DNA of 64,000 bases, taken from positions 143,728,213-143,792,212 of the forward strand of contig RSEF01000001.1 in assembly GCA_003993805.1 (NCBI GenBank). Direction: 5' to 3'. The position numbers were made by a program, and so were the translations under genes. The notes under the pieces are model-generated. The model made no database searches. It was not told the DNA's origin and saw only the letters and a program-made list of their open reading frames with translations. The DNA comes from Himantopus leucocephalus. Lineage: Eukaryota > Chordata > Aves > Charadriiformes > Recurvirostridae. This document shows, one piece after another, positions 24,136 through 38,040 of this stretch; position 1 is the first letter of the stretch, and every line of letters starts with the position of its first letter.

Positions 24136-26687
24136 ATATTTTCTGTTCTCTGTCCCTTACATCGATTTCTCTAGAACGTGGCCATCACCACCTTCCCAGT
24201 CCTTTTCTAGGCTTCCTCCTCAGAACATCATGAAAAAAAAAGATATGCCTGAATCTCCCATTCAGTTAGCATCTCTACAACAGGCTGGCTGTGTGGGATT
24301 CGTTTCTCCTAACTTTAGATGGTGACATCTATTTCTGAGCCAAGTTCTCTCTATAATCAAATAGAGAGGAAATAGGCAATGCTACAGTGGAAGTGATCCA
24401 ACTCCAATGTAAATGTCTAAAATGCATCAGATGATTCATGCCCTAAAAGTGTTTATTCCTCCTCATTGAGTCAAAGGGAGTCTACAGTGAGTGGAGCAGA
24501 TGCAGATTGCCTACGTCAGAGGCAGAGACATCATAAATTAGGTGAGAAGAATCCTGCTTTTCCCCCGCAGAACTCACCAAGCTGTGACCACATGAATTTC
24601 CTGGTGAACTAAAAATCCAAGAACTACATTCTTTAAAGACCTCAAACCTGGAGTGGGGAAGGACTGGACTTTGCAGAAGTCTGCAGGATAACATCTTTGC
24701 TATTTCCCACACAGGAAAAATGCAGCTTCCTTTGTGCTGTGTGCCATACAGCAAGTGGCCCAAGTGTAGCCAGGATCTGGTCCAGCTGGATGCAGGCTTC
24801 CTAGAACAGAGTGGGCATAACTGTGCACAGGCAGTATTTCACATGCCCTGTCCCTCATTCCTGCATTACTCTAGCTCCAAAATACTGTAATGCCACCACA
24901 GTTACTGTCAGAAAAACTTGACAGGACTGATTCTCCATTTGAAAGATTTATTTGCACTTGAAATATCTTCCCATTTCCTTGCATCGTCTCTATAGCATCA
25001 TGTCTTCCACAGAAAGAACAACCTTATAATGCATACACATACTTCAGCTTCTCTTTCCTATCTTACTCACCATCCTTTCCATCCCAAATCACCCTTCACA
25101 GCAATCAAGAGTTATGCCTGGCAGGGGATCATTCACTTAGAGCTTTTAGACTGTTCCCTCCACAAGTTAATGATAAAAGCTACATTTCTAAAAAAGCAAT
25201 GTTCTCACAACAGTCCACTGAGGTAGCTAATATAATCTTGAGACAGTTGGCAGTAAAGTTACCTCTGAGATCTCTTTTACAGCCAATAATATATAGTGAA
25301 AGTGCTGCACTCAGGACATACAAAAAATCTTCTAAATCTTCTTCTTCATTTTCCTTTATGCAATATTCACCAGGGCACAAATATCCAGGGAGCAGCTTGT
25401 TCTAAAGCTTCAAAATGTTACTGCAAATTAACGTGCACTGGTTAGTACCCTTAAGCTACTGAACTGCTCTGAAAACACAGCTTATAAAAATACTTCTTCC
25501 TCTCTCAAGGAAATACTCAGAAAACATAGCCTATAAAAATCTTAAAAAAAAAAAAAAAGGATTTCTTTTATCTCCATTTAGTCTTCAAAGCAATCTTCTG
25601 ACCCTAGCTTGGATCAAATAACGTCTGAGATAAGAGTAATGAAGCAATAAGATATATGAAGTATAGTATATTGAGAGTATTACTCCTTACCTTAGGATAA
25701 ATGGCAGTGTATTGGAGATGGTAAGAACACAAGCCTTTATTCTGGAACTTTCTAAGGTCCAGACTAACCCTCTTCACTGCAGCTTCACGAGGAAGACCCA
25801 TGTCCTCTGCAGAGAGGAGCCACCTGGACATGGTGTTTGGCTTGGAACTCTTGGCCAGAGACTGGTGAGTAATGCCAGCCCAGAAATGGCAAAGTGCAGC
25901 TATTGTCCCAAAAGAAAGCTTGAACCAAGAGAGAACACATCAAAGGATTTTTTAAGACTATTCAGTGATGCAAAGGACAGAACATCATCAATCTAATTAT
26001 CTAATTGTTAATCTAACACTTAACACAAACATCCTGTACGTTTTCCCACCTGAATAATGGGAGAGACTTATTCATGCCCCTTATATACTCCCAGGAGCTA
26101 TCAGTGCTGAGAGATAAAAAGCACTAGAATTCAGTGTAAAGCCCTGCCAAATGCTTGATAACTAAAACCATAAGAAACTGTGACAGGGAGATGGAGGCTA
26201 ACCTCATGTAATGAGATATATAAAGAAAAATCAGGTGATTGCAATAACTGACTGTTCTAACTAACTATGAAGGTGAGAGTCATCTGTGCCCAGCAGTACA
26301 ATGTGAACGCCCCAGCTGAGTGCTCGCCTCCAGCCCCTTTTACAGTCTGAAGAAAAAACAGGTATGTCTGCGGTATAATTCACCTCTTCTTAAATTAGAC
26401 CCTTAAATTAGGACACAGCTGTGGAAAGCCCACCTCCAGAACACTGTCTTCTGAGCAGGCTCCCATCCCTGGATTCCTACTGCCCATTTTTACTAAGGAA
26501 TTTTCTAGTTATTATTGAATGCAAAGGATGTGTCTCAAGAGCCCTATTATTTATCTACTCATTCAGAAAATCTCTTTGAGCTGTGTTCTTGTGTAACTGC
26601 TTAGGACCTGCACAAATGTTAATGGAGTACTCTTACGCTTGTCTGAAATTGATTCCTCTGTGATATATAGAGAAGTTGTTCATAGGA
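24136..26687. other. Noncoding AT-rich stretch
   Basis: No gene recognised. An imperfect 23-25-bp direct repeat occurs at 25469-25491 and about 25516-25540 ('ctgaaaacacagcttataaa' versus 'cagaaaacatagcctataaa'), followed by a 15-base A-run ending at 25558. Open frames are short. Confidence 0.5.
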
Positions 26688-26921
26688 CTTCTTCTTCCCC
26701 GCAATTAGTTTTATCTTAGGACGTCAACTGACTTGTAGTTTCTAAACTTGAATTTTGGCATCGTGTTTTATTTGATATATCATATATAGTATTGTCCTGA
26801 TTTGNGCTTCTTCTTCCCTGCAATTATTTTTTATCTTAGGAAGTCAACTGACTTGTAGTTTCTAAACTTTGAATTTTTCGTGTTTTATTTGATATATCAT
26901 ATATAGTATTGTCCTGATTTG
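26688..26921. repeat. Near-identical 0.12-kb direct duplication around a single N
   Basis: Copy 1 (26688-26804) and copy 2 (26807-26921) differ by a handful of substitutions and 1-6-base indels, largely in homopolymers, with an N at 26805 between them. Homopolymer-length differences are typical of uncorrected read ends, so an unmerged assembly overlap is the likely cause. Confidence 0.9.
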
Positions 26922-29867
26922 AGGACCGTGACAAGTATATATACATATGATAAATAATTTCTCTCATTACATGGCAGTTTCAACAGTGTTGGGTAGGTCA
27001 CGCACGCCACAAGCCGTAGGGGCTGGCCTGTGTGCTACAAATGGCTTCACGCCACCAGCAAGGCATGGCAATTGGTGGTGATGCTCAGCTTTCGGGCAGT
27101 GCCGCAGCACGACTCCCTGCATCGGGGAAGCTGCTGTAGCAGCGTTGCTGTCCTCTCCATAAGTCAGCACGTATACTGAGCTGGGAAACAGAAGTGTGAG
27201 TCATTGGCCAGATTGCAGGTGGCAGTGGGACACGGGGGGAAAACCCTGGGCTGGATGCAGCTACAGTCTGTGGGGAGTGGCTGTCCTGCTTTTGCTGCTG
27301 CTATATGTCTCACAGTCCCGAACGTGCTCTGAATCACACTCAGATCGAGAGGTGCTAATTGGAGTGAGGCAGGTTTCTGCCTTCGGAGTCCACCTTGTAA
27401 ATCTTGCCTGGAGTGCTGAGTATTTCTTTTGAAACATGTCACTTCTGCGTGGATGCAGTATATAGAAGGGAAGTAGGTAACAGTTAAACCACATAAATTC
27501 AGGACAAAAATTATATTCAAGACTTTTACGGTGTGAACGTGACCCAAGCCAATGCATATTTCCGGAGGACACAAGCACAGAGCTTGCAGATCCACCCTTG
27601 GTTCCTAATTCAGTGTCCTTCCCTTTCATTTATGTAAATACAAAAAAAAATATAATTTTTACAACTTCTAACTTTTTTGTTTCAAGCAAGGTAAGTGAAA
27701 TCTAAATGAAAGTAAAGGCATATAAAACAAATTTTAGGAAGCCTTATTTAGAACTTTTGGAGGTTTCACTGGTACTGCAAAAGGAAATCTTTTTTTTCCT
27801 AATCACCCAGATGCTGCTTTTCACAGATTGTAATACATTTTACAGAAGTGGCTAAACTTTTTCTCCATTTTGCTCACCAGGAAATGCATTCGTCTCATTT
27901 TTAGCACTTAATTCCTGAGCACTCAGAATTAGCTACATCAGATGAAATCTTGGAAAAGTTCCCTTTAACTACAGCAGGTCCAAGATTTCACCACAGGCTA
28001 GATTTTCAGAACTGCTGCTGCTGGCTTCTAGCTCTGAGAGAGATCAATGGAAACCTCAAGTGCTCAGAGAAGCAGAAAATCTGGGTGTAGATATAGGAAT
28101 CTCAGGGTAAGCAAAAGCAGAGGCATCTCGGCTCGGACTCCGCTTTTGAAAATTTGCTTACATGTACAGGAATTTACCGCTTTCAATGTTCATGTCCATG
28201 ATCTACCCACTGGGTGACAGAGTCTAACCTGTGGCATTTTTATCATAACTATAGCTAGGGTAAAAAGCCAAAAGTGGCTTTTTTTATCAATACGGCTCTT
28301 CTTGTAATTGGAGTGCCTTGGGTTGCTCAATGCAACTTCACCTCATGCGGACTAGACAGAGAGGAAGGGGTAGGATTTTGACAGAGATCAATATCGTAGT
28401 TTAGACAAGGCATTACGGGGAGCGTCTGTCTGCTTTGGTATCTCCCTCTAGTTTGCCAGTGGGGATAATGGGCTTTGACTTCTTGCCAGCTCTGCCATCC
28501 TAGAGACGAGGTCATTGCTAGTTCAATGCTGAGTGCCTCTTGCTAATCCACCATTAACCACAACACTCTTAGGCAATTATTTCTGTCTGGTATTTCCACC
28601 ATAAAAAGGATATTCAAGTCACCTCACAATGCACAAACCAGTTTTCTTACCTGCCCCGCTTTTTCGGATTTCCCAGCACGTAACTCTTGCATTTTTCCCC
28701 TAGACGTGGGACAAGCAAGTAGGAAGCTTTCTACTCGGCAGTGAATTCATACCAAAAACTCAAGGACAGCAAAGATCTCAAGCTCAGAAAATTGAGGAGG
28801 AGTAGAATATATGTAACACCTTTCAAGGAGAGGTGACAGATGTAAAGTTTAAAAAGCAGCTAAAATTGCTTTGTGAAGAGAAATTGTATTTATTCTCAGT
28901 ATGATGAATATTTTTATTTGACTTACTCCAAATACATGGCTTTGTTTTATTTTTACATCTCTTGACTGTTGCGTGTTAAGCAGCAGTCTTCGGAGACAGC
29001 TACTTCCTGGCAAGCAGAAATCAGAACCCATTGAGAAAATACTAGATGAAACAAAATGTATTGTCTCTTGAAAATGGTTTTCAGTGAACTTGACAGCAAA
29101 ATATTGTTGATGAAATTAACAACAGGTGAAGGAAGAATTAAGTGATGGGGTAAAGAACCAAGAAAGAATTTTACAGGTGCGGTTTGCAGACAGCAAATTA
29201 GGCAGGAAAAAGGAACATCAGGAAGACTTCCGTATCTCACAACATGTGCAGAATGAAAACGCTCTTGCAGCAGTACTTTAAAGGTGATGGGAAGGAAGAG
29301 AATGAAGGCAAATCCCACAAGAACAGAAAAAGTAAATGAAGAAAAACAGAGACAGGTTTGGACAGTTAGGTCCAGATGCCCAACTAGAGTGGAAGATACC
29401 ATGTTATCAGTGACATGCGGCTGTGATACCCTTATTTTCTCTCCTCTCTGCAGTACCCTCTACATCCATGTCTCATGACTTCCTCCACTCTCTCACTGTA
29501 ATAATCCCTGGGTCTTCACAACCTCTTTGTCCTGCTGTGCCACCATGCCTGTTCCTGACTGCCCCAAAAGCCCTGTGAGCTGGAAATGCCCACGCCAGGC
29601 AGGCCAGCAGCCGCACCAGCGAGACCCACATACATACCTGCAGCTGCCGCTCCCCATCAGCCCATTTCTTCCATGCTCTGCCCCATGCTCAGACCACCCT
29701 GTACAAGATGATGTGCTGCTCTGCTCAGTCATGTTTTTCCTCATTGACCCACTTTTCTTTAAAGCCCTCGAGAAAATTGTCAGGAAAAAAAGAATAATCC
29801 TGCTTTTACAGTTTTTCTAAAAATCTTTTTCCTCTCTGTCCTCTGCTATGCAAGGCCTTTGCTAAGT
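26922..29867. other. Noncoding stretch
   Basis: No exon or repeat family recognised. A locally GC-richer patch with several CpGs lies at about 26990-27150 but lacks the density of a CpG island. Frames of up to 149 codons on the minus strand (28953-29402) are hydrophobic and look random. Confidence 0.5.
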
Positions 29868-29968
29868 AGAATCATAGAATTGTCTAGGTTGGAAGGGACC
29901 TTTAAGATTATCAAGTCCAACCATCAACCTAGCACTGCCAAAACCACCACTAAACCATGTCCCTAAGT
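29868..29968 (-). mobile_element. CR1 LINE 3'-end stub
   Basis: On the plus strand it starts with the CR1 terminal octamers 'agaatcatagaatt', then 'aggttggaagggacctttaa' and the 'caaccatcaacctagcactg' block of the CR1 3' UTR, and stops at 'ccctaagt', where the consensus would continue. This is an extreme 5' truncation of about 100 bp, inserted in minus orientation. Confidence 0.93.
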
Positions 29969-32900
29969 AACTAGGTGTTCTTCTGAGATGGCTTTGTGCT
30001 CCCTCAGTACATGTGTAACTTTATCAAAATTAGTGTGTTCTTCCTCCCAAAATCTCCTTGTTCTATTCTGGTTTGTTACCCGTCCTCCTTCATGGCATTG
30101 CAATTGAAGTGAGTTATTTGGGGCAGGGACGCTGTGCTTTCATTTCTGTTACGGAAAGCTTACAAAGCTCTCCGTGACTATAAAATAATAATTATCCAGG
30201 CATTTATTTTTGGGGCAATGTTAGGGGTCTTCAGAGAGGCTGGTCACTTTAACTCCTGTAAGCCCTGCTTCTGAATGTTGTCATTCCACAAAGCATTTCT
30301 TCAAAGGAGAGTTTTTGTGGCTGGATGCCAGAGAATTATGCAATGTCTTTAAAATGTGAGGCACAGAATGGATTAGTACTTTGTCTGTGAGCTGAAAATT
30401 CGGGCTATTTTCATGTACTGGGATAAAGGTGGTTCAAAGAAATTCTGAAGCCGCCACAAACATTCTGTTGCCATTTGCCTGTTGTGAGCTAACGCTGAAA
30501 TAGCTGTGGCAGTGCCGTTGCTACCCCATCACTGTGTAGGCAAAGGATCATTGCCGGAGACACGAAAGTGGGACACACGATGCTGTAATACTCTGAGCCT
30601 ACTGCAGCCCACTTAAACCAAAGAAGTTGTGCAATTAGTTTAATTCAAAGTGATAATTGACCCAGCTTATGACTGTTCCTAGGATAAAAAGAGAAGGAAA
30701 GATGGTTTGGTGCTAGCTGTGTCTCAGCCACTTCAGGCTTTCTGGGTATCTTCTTTATATATTTAATTAAGTACATTTGAAGGACAAATCTAAAGGGTAA
30801 TGAGCTTTTACAACTCCCACTGAAATTAAAAGCAGCTGCACATGAGCAGTTCCTGAGGTTTTGAAACAAATATATTTGTCCCATAAAAAATACATTAGAT
30901 GACCATTAAAGTTCTGAAACATGACAATAAAAGCAAATACATTTATAATTAGGGCTGCCCCTCATTCATTAGACACCGGCTGGCGTCTCCTTCAGTACTC
31001 AATCAATGCTTTGCTCTTATTTTGTACTTTCTTATTTTTTGCCGTCATGTTTGTGTTCAGAGTTCTTCTGGCTGAAAAGTACTATAAATAAGCAAGCTGC
31101 TATTACTGCTGACCACAGCCCATTGCCTACTCCTGAAAGCTTCTGTTTTCCTGGGTGTCACACTGATTTGAAAGGAACTGCTTACATGACTGAGGAGCGC
31201 TTGTCCTCATCCTGGCAAGTTTCGCTAGAATAAATGAAGGGATTTGAGCCAGAGATTTCATCCTGTCTACTTAGGAACTCGCAAATGCAAAACTATTTCA
31301 CGTCAAAGGCACAGAGTTATGATGGTGCCAGATGATAGGACAAAGCCTGGTGGTACATGACTGATTGCTTTGGGAGACAAGGCTTTTATTTATATTGAGT
31401 GGTAGATTATAAAAAATGTTGGCAGTTCACACCTGAATATACACTCCATTTCATGTGACTTGAATTCCAATAAAATGTATCATATTATGGATATTAAAAG
31501 ATGATGATTAGACTGATAGGGGCACACAAATTACATAAATAGATTATTTCAGTGGGTGCAAAGATTCATCATCTTGCAGACATACAAAAAGTACAGAAAA
31601 TCATTGTTGGCAGTATGAGTATTTCTGTATAAACAGTGGTAAATAATGCTGGAACATAGTAGTTACACAAACAAATGTCTCTCTGCAGACCTTGAATAGA
31701 CTGATGGGATAAACTTGTTTGAACAAGCGTATGTTTTAATATAGTCATAAACACTGAGCATGGAATCTGAGACACACTTATAGGACAGAGAATGAGATCT
31801 TGGACTGCATGGACACTATAAATATTGGAGAGGTCCTGACATATAATGAGCTCAGTACATGTTTCCTTGTATCAGCAACTAGGAAATTCTATTACTATAG
31901 CTAAGAGAGTGAATATAATCATTGTTTAAGATCAAGGACATCTCAGACATTTGTATCTGCACATCAAAGAGACATTGACAGATGGGATAGAGCTCAAACG
32001 AAAGATCCAAGATGCAGAAAATGTATTTTCTTGTCTCTCCCAGTGTAAGTTATGTGTTCCAGTTTCACTTGTTGTGAACAGATTAAGAAGTGTCAGCAAG
32101 GAACTGGAGACTGAAGGAAATCATCGCTCTGTAGGATTCCCTGATTTCCCATCACAGGCATTAAAGCACTGTGCTTCCTGTTGAAAACAGTGATGCAGGA
32201 GCATAGCCAAGAGGGCAGATCATTCAGAAGGGGTTTCAGACTGCATGACTTTTTTGTCAGTATTTAATCAGTATTTTAGTCAGCTACCACAGCACCAGCA
32301 CTGAGCTGCACATGAGTTCTCGCCTCCTTGAATAAAGAATGAGAAGGCATCGAAACTACCACAGCTGGGCAGCTCTCAGAAAAAGCATCGTTGCACCCAG
32401 TGGAGAAAAAAGAGGACGTGAAGGTGCTTTCACAACAGCATCCTCCCATCTTTCCCTCCCTGCATTGAAAAGCAGAGACAGAGACAAAAGAGTGGAAGGT
32501 ATAAAGAGTGGGGAGACTGTGGAGTCAAGGACATCAGGGACATCATCAAGGACATCAAGGACATCAAGGACAAAGGTGTTAGAGAAAGAAGGAGGGAGGA
32601 ATAACAGAGAGGTGAAATCATGAAGGATGCAAAAGGGAAGGAATAAGAAGAAAGGAAATAAGAAGAGACAGGCTTAATAAAAAAGAGTGTCAGGGAGGGG
32701 ACCTCATATTGCAGAAGACTTGCACTATTATATAGTGTTATTTGCATAGGAAGAAGAGAAAATTTGCTTAAGCAGTTAGAATTGTGTGACTTCGATGGAG
32801 TCCATCACACTTTCCTGTCTTCCCCCCCTGTCAGTTGTAAAAAGGGTCAGGAAGCAATGAGGGGCTGAGGATCTTAGCGACAGAGCGGATGTTCTTGGCT

Positions 32901-35900
32901 ACCCTCACACTTCCTCTCCTCTCTTGGTCTCAGTTTATTCTTGTATTTCCTCTGCAAGTCTGGGACCTCGACTTGGTGTCTCATACAGTGTTACACAAGT
33001 CACCCATCTGGAAGCAGCCTGTCGTGCAGGCAAGGAAAAGATGCTGCTGCTTTGCAATTTAGATACATGTGAAAAAAAAAAGAGCAACTCAGACAGTGTG
33101 GCTGTGAAATATTGGCTGGTTTGATTTTTTTTACACGTGCTTCCCCCTCCATTTCCTTGAAGAGAGCTATGGAACATTTATACTCTTATCTACTCTTACA
33201 CCTTTACAGTTACTCTGTAGGAGTGGTTTTAGCTGTGTCTTTCATGGAGTTTGATCTTTTTGACTGATTTTTTCCCTACCTTCTCCTTTCATAGTAATGA
33301 GGTTCTATTTGCAATACATATCAACATGTTTCCTGTATTTATATGCATAGCAGTACAAGTAAGACATGGCTGAGAACACATTTTCTGCTTTTGTTTACTG
33401 TGTCTTTTCTGTTTGTTTCTTCTGGCCCTCAAATTTGGTGCTACATAATGTTTTCCTTTAAGTGAGACATGTGGTAAATTAAACCCTCTTGTATGACACT
33501 CATGAGCAGCACACTTCATATTCCTTTATCTTCTGCCTTCCCAGCTTTCCTTCCGTCCTAAGCCAAGCACTGCATGGACATGGACACAATCATTTATCCC
33601 TCCAGATGACTCCAAGTCTGGGATTGTTAAAGGAAGCAGGCAATTACCCAGCAACAAATACAGTATCTCTTTTGTTGTCACTTCTTCTGCTTATTTCATA
33701 TCAAAGCACTGGAGGAAAGACAAGGTGTCCATAGTGGCTGCAAAGGAGATTTTCTTCTGGAAGAAAGTGCTAGTGCTTTCCCATCTCCTGCAGTCAACAT
33801 CGCCAAAGGAAAGTTCATAAGCAAAGGCAGAGGCGATGGTTGGGAGAGAGAAGCCAGTGCTGGGGGAGAGAATTGAATTGATTCTCACTACCTACATGGA
33901 GAGGTTACCTACGCTCCTCATCCAAGTACTTCAGGTTCAGCTTCTCAAATTATGTGTTATATATTCTTGGAAATAGCATTAGTGTCTCAGATTGCTGAGG
34001 GCTGTGCCATTACTTTGATCTGAATGTCTACGCACTGAGATTGGCATTTCTGGCTTTGAAATTAAATCACAGACTCACCTTTGGCACAGAGCTTGGAGAA
34101 ACTTTTCCAAATAATGGCTACACAATGCAGCTGCCTGTCAGCGAGAAGGTACAATCCCAGGGGAATTTCAAATCCCAACAAGCTGAGGATTCAGCTAGCA
34201 TTCTTCTGGCTTTTAAGTGTGTGTCAAAAGTTGACTACTATTAAAATAGGACCTGTCTCCTTGGCATACCACTTTTGTGGTCACAAGATAGTAGTCAAGG
34301 TAAGACATAGACACTTATCAAGATTATAAAATACAAAAACATTCACAGGAAAGCTCAATTTGGGTAACAGTGCATTAGTAAATAACAGAAATAGCTCTTG
34401 AGGGATCAGTTATCAACTCAAAGAAAAATCAAAATATTTGGAATTTAGAATATTTCTTTCACACATGTCATTAGTATAAGTCCCATCACAACTGCTGATT
34501 TTATCCTGGGCTCTGCTGGTAACTGATCAGATGATCAGGGTAAGTCAGAATTCTTTTTAGTTGTATTGGTAGGCTATTAAAACCTAAATTTTAAGAGTTT
34601 GACAGCTAATTTCAAGACAATTCCTCTGGAGACTTCCCCTCACTTTAGGAATTCAGTTCTTTGCTGGATGTAACTAAGGCAAAGCATGGTGACCCTTCAG
34701 AGTCTGTGCATGCTCTGTCCATTTTTCAAAAGCCTGTTTGAGATATTCTTTGCTTGGACAAAATAACTCCAGTGTATTCTGGGAGAAACATCTTTTTTTT
34801 GATTCTTTACTAAAGAATCCAAACTATGCAATATTCTACATTCAGTCATGTGCAAGATCTGTGGATAATGCTGAGACAGGATCATTGAAAATACTAATAC
34901 CACATGTCAGACACTTTGACCAATGGCTTTTCTCCATTGGTTGGAGGAAAACTTTCGTTTAAAACTTTCAAGTATGTTACCAAGGCTAATGTGATTTCAG
35001 AACCAGGGATAATTTCTTTCCAGCTCTAGTTCTCCAACATCCAAATACCAAAACCAGGGAGTAAACTGAGTATGGGCAGTGGTGGTCTTATCTGAAAATA
35101 AGTGCTCACAAAGAGCATTTCCAGGGTGGGTGATGGTTCTTTGCTTCACTTTTATATGGGCTTGCTTAATTAGATAGCGGATCTTCCATCAGTATGTGGT
35201 TTCTGCCTACATTGCAGACTACAGTTTGAGGAAGGTGTATGCCTCTACTCACATCCATATAATCCAACCTGTTTTCTTTGTCAGTTCAGTAGTCTTCCTT
35301 CTTAGGACCATCTGGTTAACACTTCCCTTCCTCCTTTGTAAATACACATTTTACCTTGAGAATTCCTGTGTTTGGCACCAAATATTAGTTGACAAATATT
35401 ACCCTACTGCTGAATTATTCAATATTCTCCAGTATTGATTTCTTCTTTATTCCTACTCCAGCAGATGCAAAGCCAATTATTTTTGTATCAAACCTACATC
35501 ACAATCAAGATTAGGAGACAATCCTTAGTTTTCTGTGTTGGCTGACAGTTGCTTCCCATGGACCTTAACAGTCTAATAGAGATGGAGAAGACCATACTCT
35601 TATCAGTCAGTGTAGGTAGTAACAGTAACTTTGATTCAGTTGCACTGAAAAGTGAGAGATGCTATTCTGTAGATTCAAAAATATTCATATATAAAATATT
35701 CATATTAAAATTCTGAGTTCAGTTTTTACTTCAGATAACAGATGCAGCACAATCCCATTGTGTTTTTTCCAAATAGATTCAGTATCTGATCTTCATTAAT
35801 ACTAATGCTTCTTTCAAGCTTCTGTCTGAAATAAGGAAGCACCAGTGAGAAGGAAAATGTACAGTATGTCAAAAAAAAAAAAAGTGCTGGCTGCTCCAGC

Positions 35901-37789
35901 ACGCCAGCAACCAGTCTGTTTATCATTTTGAATCTAACTTGTTGACCCTTCTTCTTTCAGCCATCGTTCCTTTCAAGCCATTCAAAATATGAAAGCAACA
36001 AAAGCAAGTCTCCTGAGACTGAATGTCTGCCATGAAAGAAAAAGTGTAGTAAAGGAAACAGTACAGGAATACATGCATATATGATGTGATGGCTGCTGTC
36101 TTTGGTGAGATGGGCAGACGTGAAGTGAAACGGGAGGAAGGAGAATTTAAAAGGCATCAGAAGCAGTGTAACTGGAATACAAATGCTTCGCTGGAATATA
36201 CGAGCTGTACAATAAGGAATCCATAACCCAAAGGATCGTTCAGATTTATAAGCATACAATTTGTAAAACATACATCTCTCACATGTTGTCTCGAATGAGG
36301 AAATTATAACTGTATTCAGAGATGCACTATGACATGTCTCTGATTTCTTGCATGTGTATATTATCTTGACAATCACTGAGCAATTTAAGAGCTTACAAGA
36401 GCATGCTTACTCATAAATTAATTCCTAGACCAATGAACTCTCCCTTCACTTGATTAATGGTTTTGTTGGAAGTGGTAAGAATGGAACAAAACAAAGTAAA
36501 ATGATGAGAAGCAAGCCACTGTGTCTTTGAGACAGAGATGTCTAGTGACAAACATGGTCTGAGATTGAGAAACCCACATAACAGGATAGTCAGAGAGCAT
36601 CTTTCAAAACCTATTGCCAAATGTAGGCAACGATGGTGTGAGATGGCTGTTTCCAGAAGATGAAACATACTTTTCAAGTGGTTCATTTGAGCAGGAAAGC
36701 TGTAATGTGCCTTATGCAATGTCAGTAGTTTCTAAAGCAATGCATATTTAAATGCATGGCCTCAGTGAATACTGAGCAAAGGGGGCTGGCAGCCAAGCAG
36801 GCTTCTAATATAATGGTGTTTTCAATCAAAATGTCACTCTGCTCTTTCAGAGCAGCCATGTTTTCCTTTGATGACCAATAGTATCTATCTGCAAAGACTT
36901 GAGCTATGTCCAGGAATCTTCCCTAGTAATCCCCAGTTTACTTACCGCAAGCATTTTATGGGTATTTCTGCAGAAATATTTTTTCTATTCCAATATACAA
37001 TTTCTGCCTGTGTCAGCTTTTTGATATCATTATAAAATGACAAAGATTTAAGTTAAGTTTTGTTGTAAACTAAGATAAAAGTTCTCTGGTAATTTTCTGA
37101 GCTGTTATCCACTGACTGAGATAATTTCTCACATGGTTCTGTAATCGCTATCCTCCCAAATACTGATGTCACAGTTTAACAATATGTTTATAGCAAACAA
37201 CATTATTTCTGCCCTTTTAAAGCAGTGAATTTGCCAGTGACCTTCTCCATATGAAGGTTTGTGTTCAAGCCAGAAAGAATAAAGACATTGGAGCTACAGT
37301 AAGATGACACTGGGGCTTAAATTTACAGCCCATGCAGTCACTCACACTCAGTCATCATCGCTGAGCAAAAAGCAGTGATTAAGTCCCTCTGGGAACTGGC
37401 TACCAGACTCCTGTGCAAAGTCACTGGCACCACTTAAGTGTCTACTGCACTCTACTTAATGTTATCAAACGTGAAAGAAAGTATTGAAAGGGGGAGAAAT
37501 AACTGATACCCTGGTTAATGTAAGGAGCCAGACCACTTCCCACCACCAGCACTTCAGCAGAGCTTCTGCCTGGAGACAGGTTTCACTCCACACACAGCAC
37601 AGAGCCTTAATTTACATTTATTATTTGAAGATCCCCATACCCCAAAGTCCCAAAGAAGATCGCAGCAGTATAAACCCGGTACTAAATGTTATAAAAATAC
37701 CCCTCAGGAAGGCTACCAGCACCCTGCACCTGCCTTCCAAAAGGAATGTGTAAGCAAACAGCCCCAGTGGGATGGAAAGCCTTACTCCG
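29969..37789. other. Noncoding AT-rich stretch
   Basis: No gene or dispersed repeat recognised. Notable bits are the 9-bp minisatellite at 32525-32572, a small perfect hairpin 'gattcttta-c-taaagaatc' at 34801-34819, a poly-A tract near 35871, and a repeated 'aaaatattcatat' near 35680 and 35696. Frames reach 139 codons (35957-36376, minus) without recognisable motifs. Confidence 0.55.
32525..32572 (+). repeat. Minisatellite, 9-bp unit (tcaaggaca)n
   Basis: Five copies of a 9-bp unit (four 'tcaaggaca', one 'tcagggaca'), with an extra 'tca' between the second and third. The unit is a multiple of three, so a 94-codon plus-strand frame over it reads as Arg-Thr-Ser repeats and a minus-strand frame as Leu-Met-Ser repeats. 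Neither is likely to be coding. Confidence 0.85.
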
Positions 37790-38040
37790 GGCAGCAGATA
37801 CGTAAGTGCCCCGTGGGATGGCCGAGCACCGACAACGCCCAGCAGCTGCCTTGGGACTGCGGGAGGGAGCGCGAGGGTCTGGGCAGTGCAGGGAGAGGCC
37901 ATGGGCCGGCCCCACGGAGGGCGGCCAAGGACCACCGTCACCGTGGTGGTCATGGGTGGAGAAGTGGACGCCAACATCTGGAGAGGCTTGGGCTCGAGGG
38001 CCCTGGGGGTTCCCAGGGAAAGGGTGTGAGGGGATGAACA
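37790..38040. other. Isolated GC-rich, CpG-containing patch
   Basis: About 250 bp is clearly richer in G+C and CpG than its surroundings, and long frames are open on both strands, as expected for GC-rich DNA. A consensus-like plus-strand splice donor GTAAGT lies at 37802-37807. It could be a small orphan CpG island, an unrecognised exon, or a decayed repeat. No protein similarity recognised. Confidence 0.4.

Noticed and set aside
28953..29402. 149-codon hydrophobic minus-strand frame
   Set aside because: Composition looks like T-rich noncoding DNA read as Phe/Leu/Ser. No family motif, no splice pattern.
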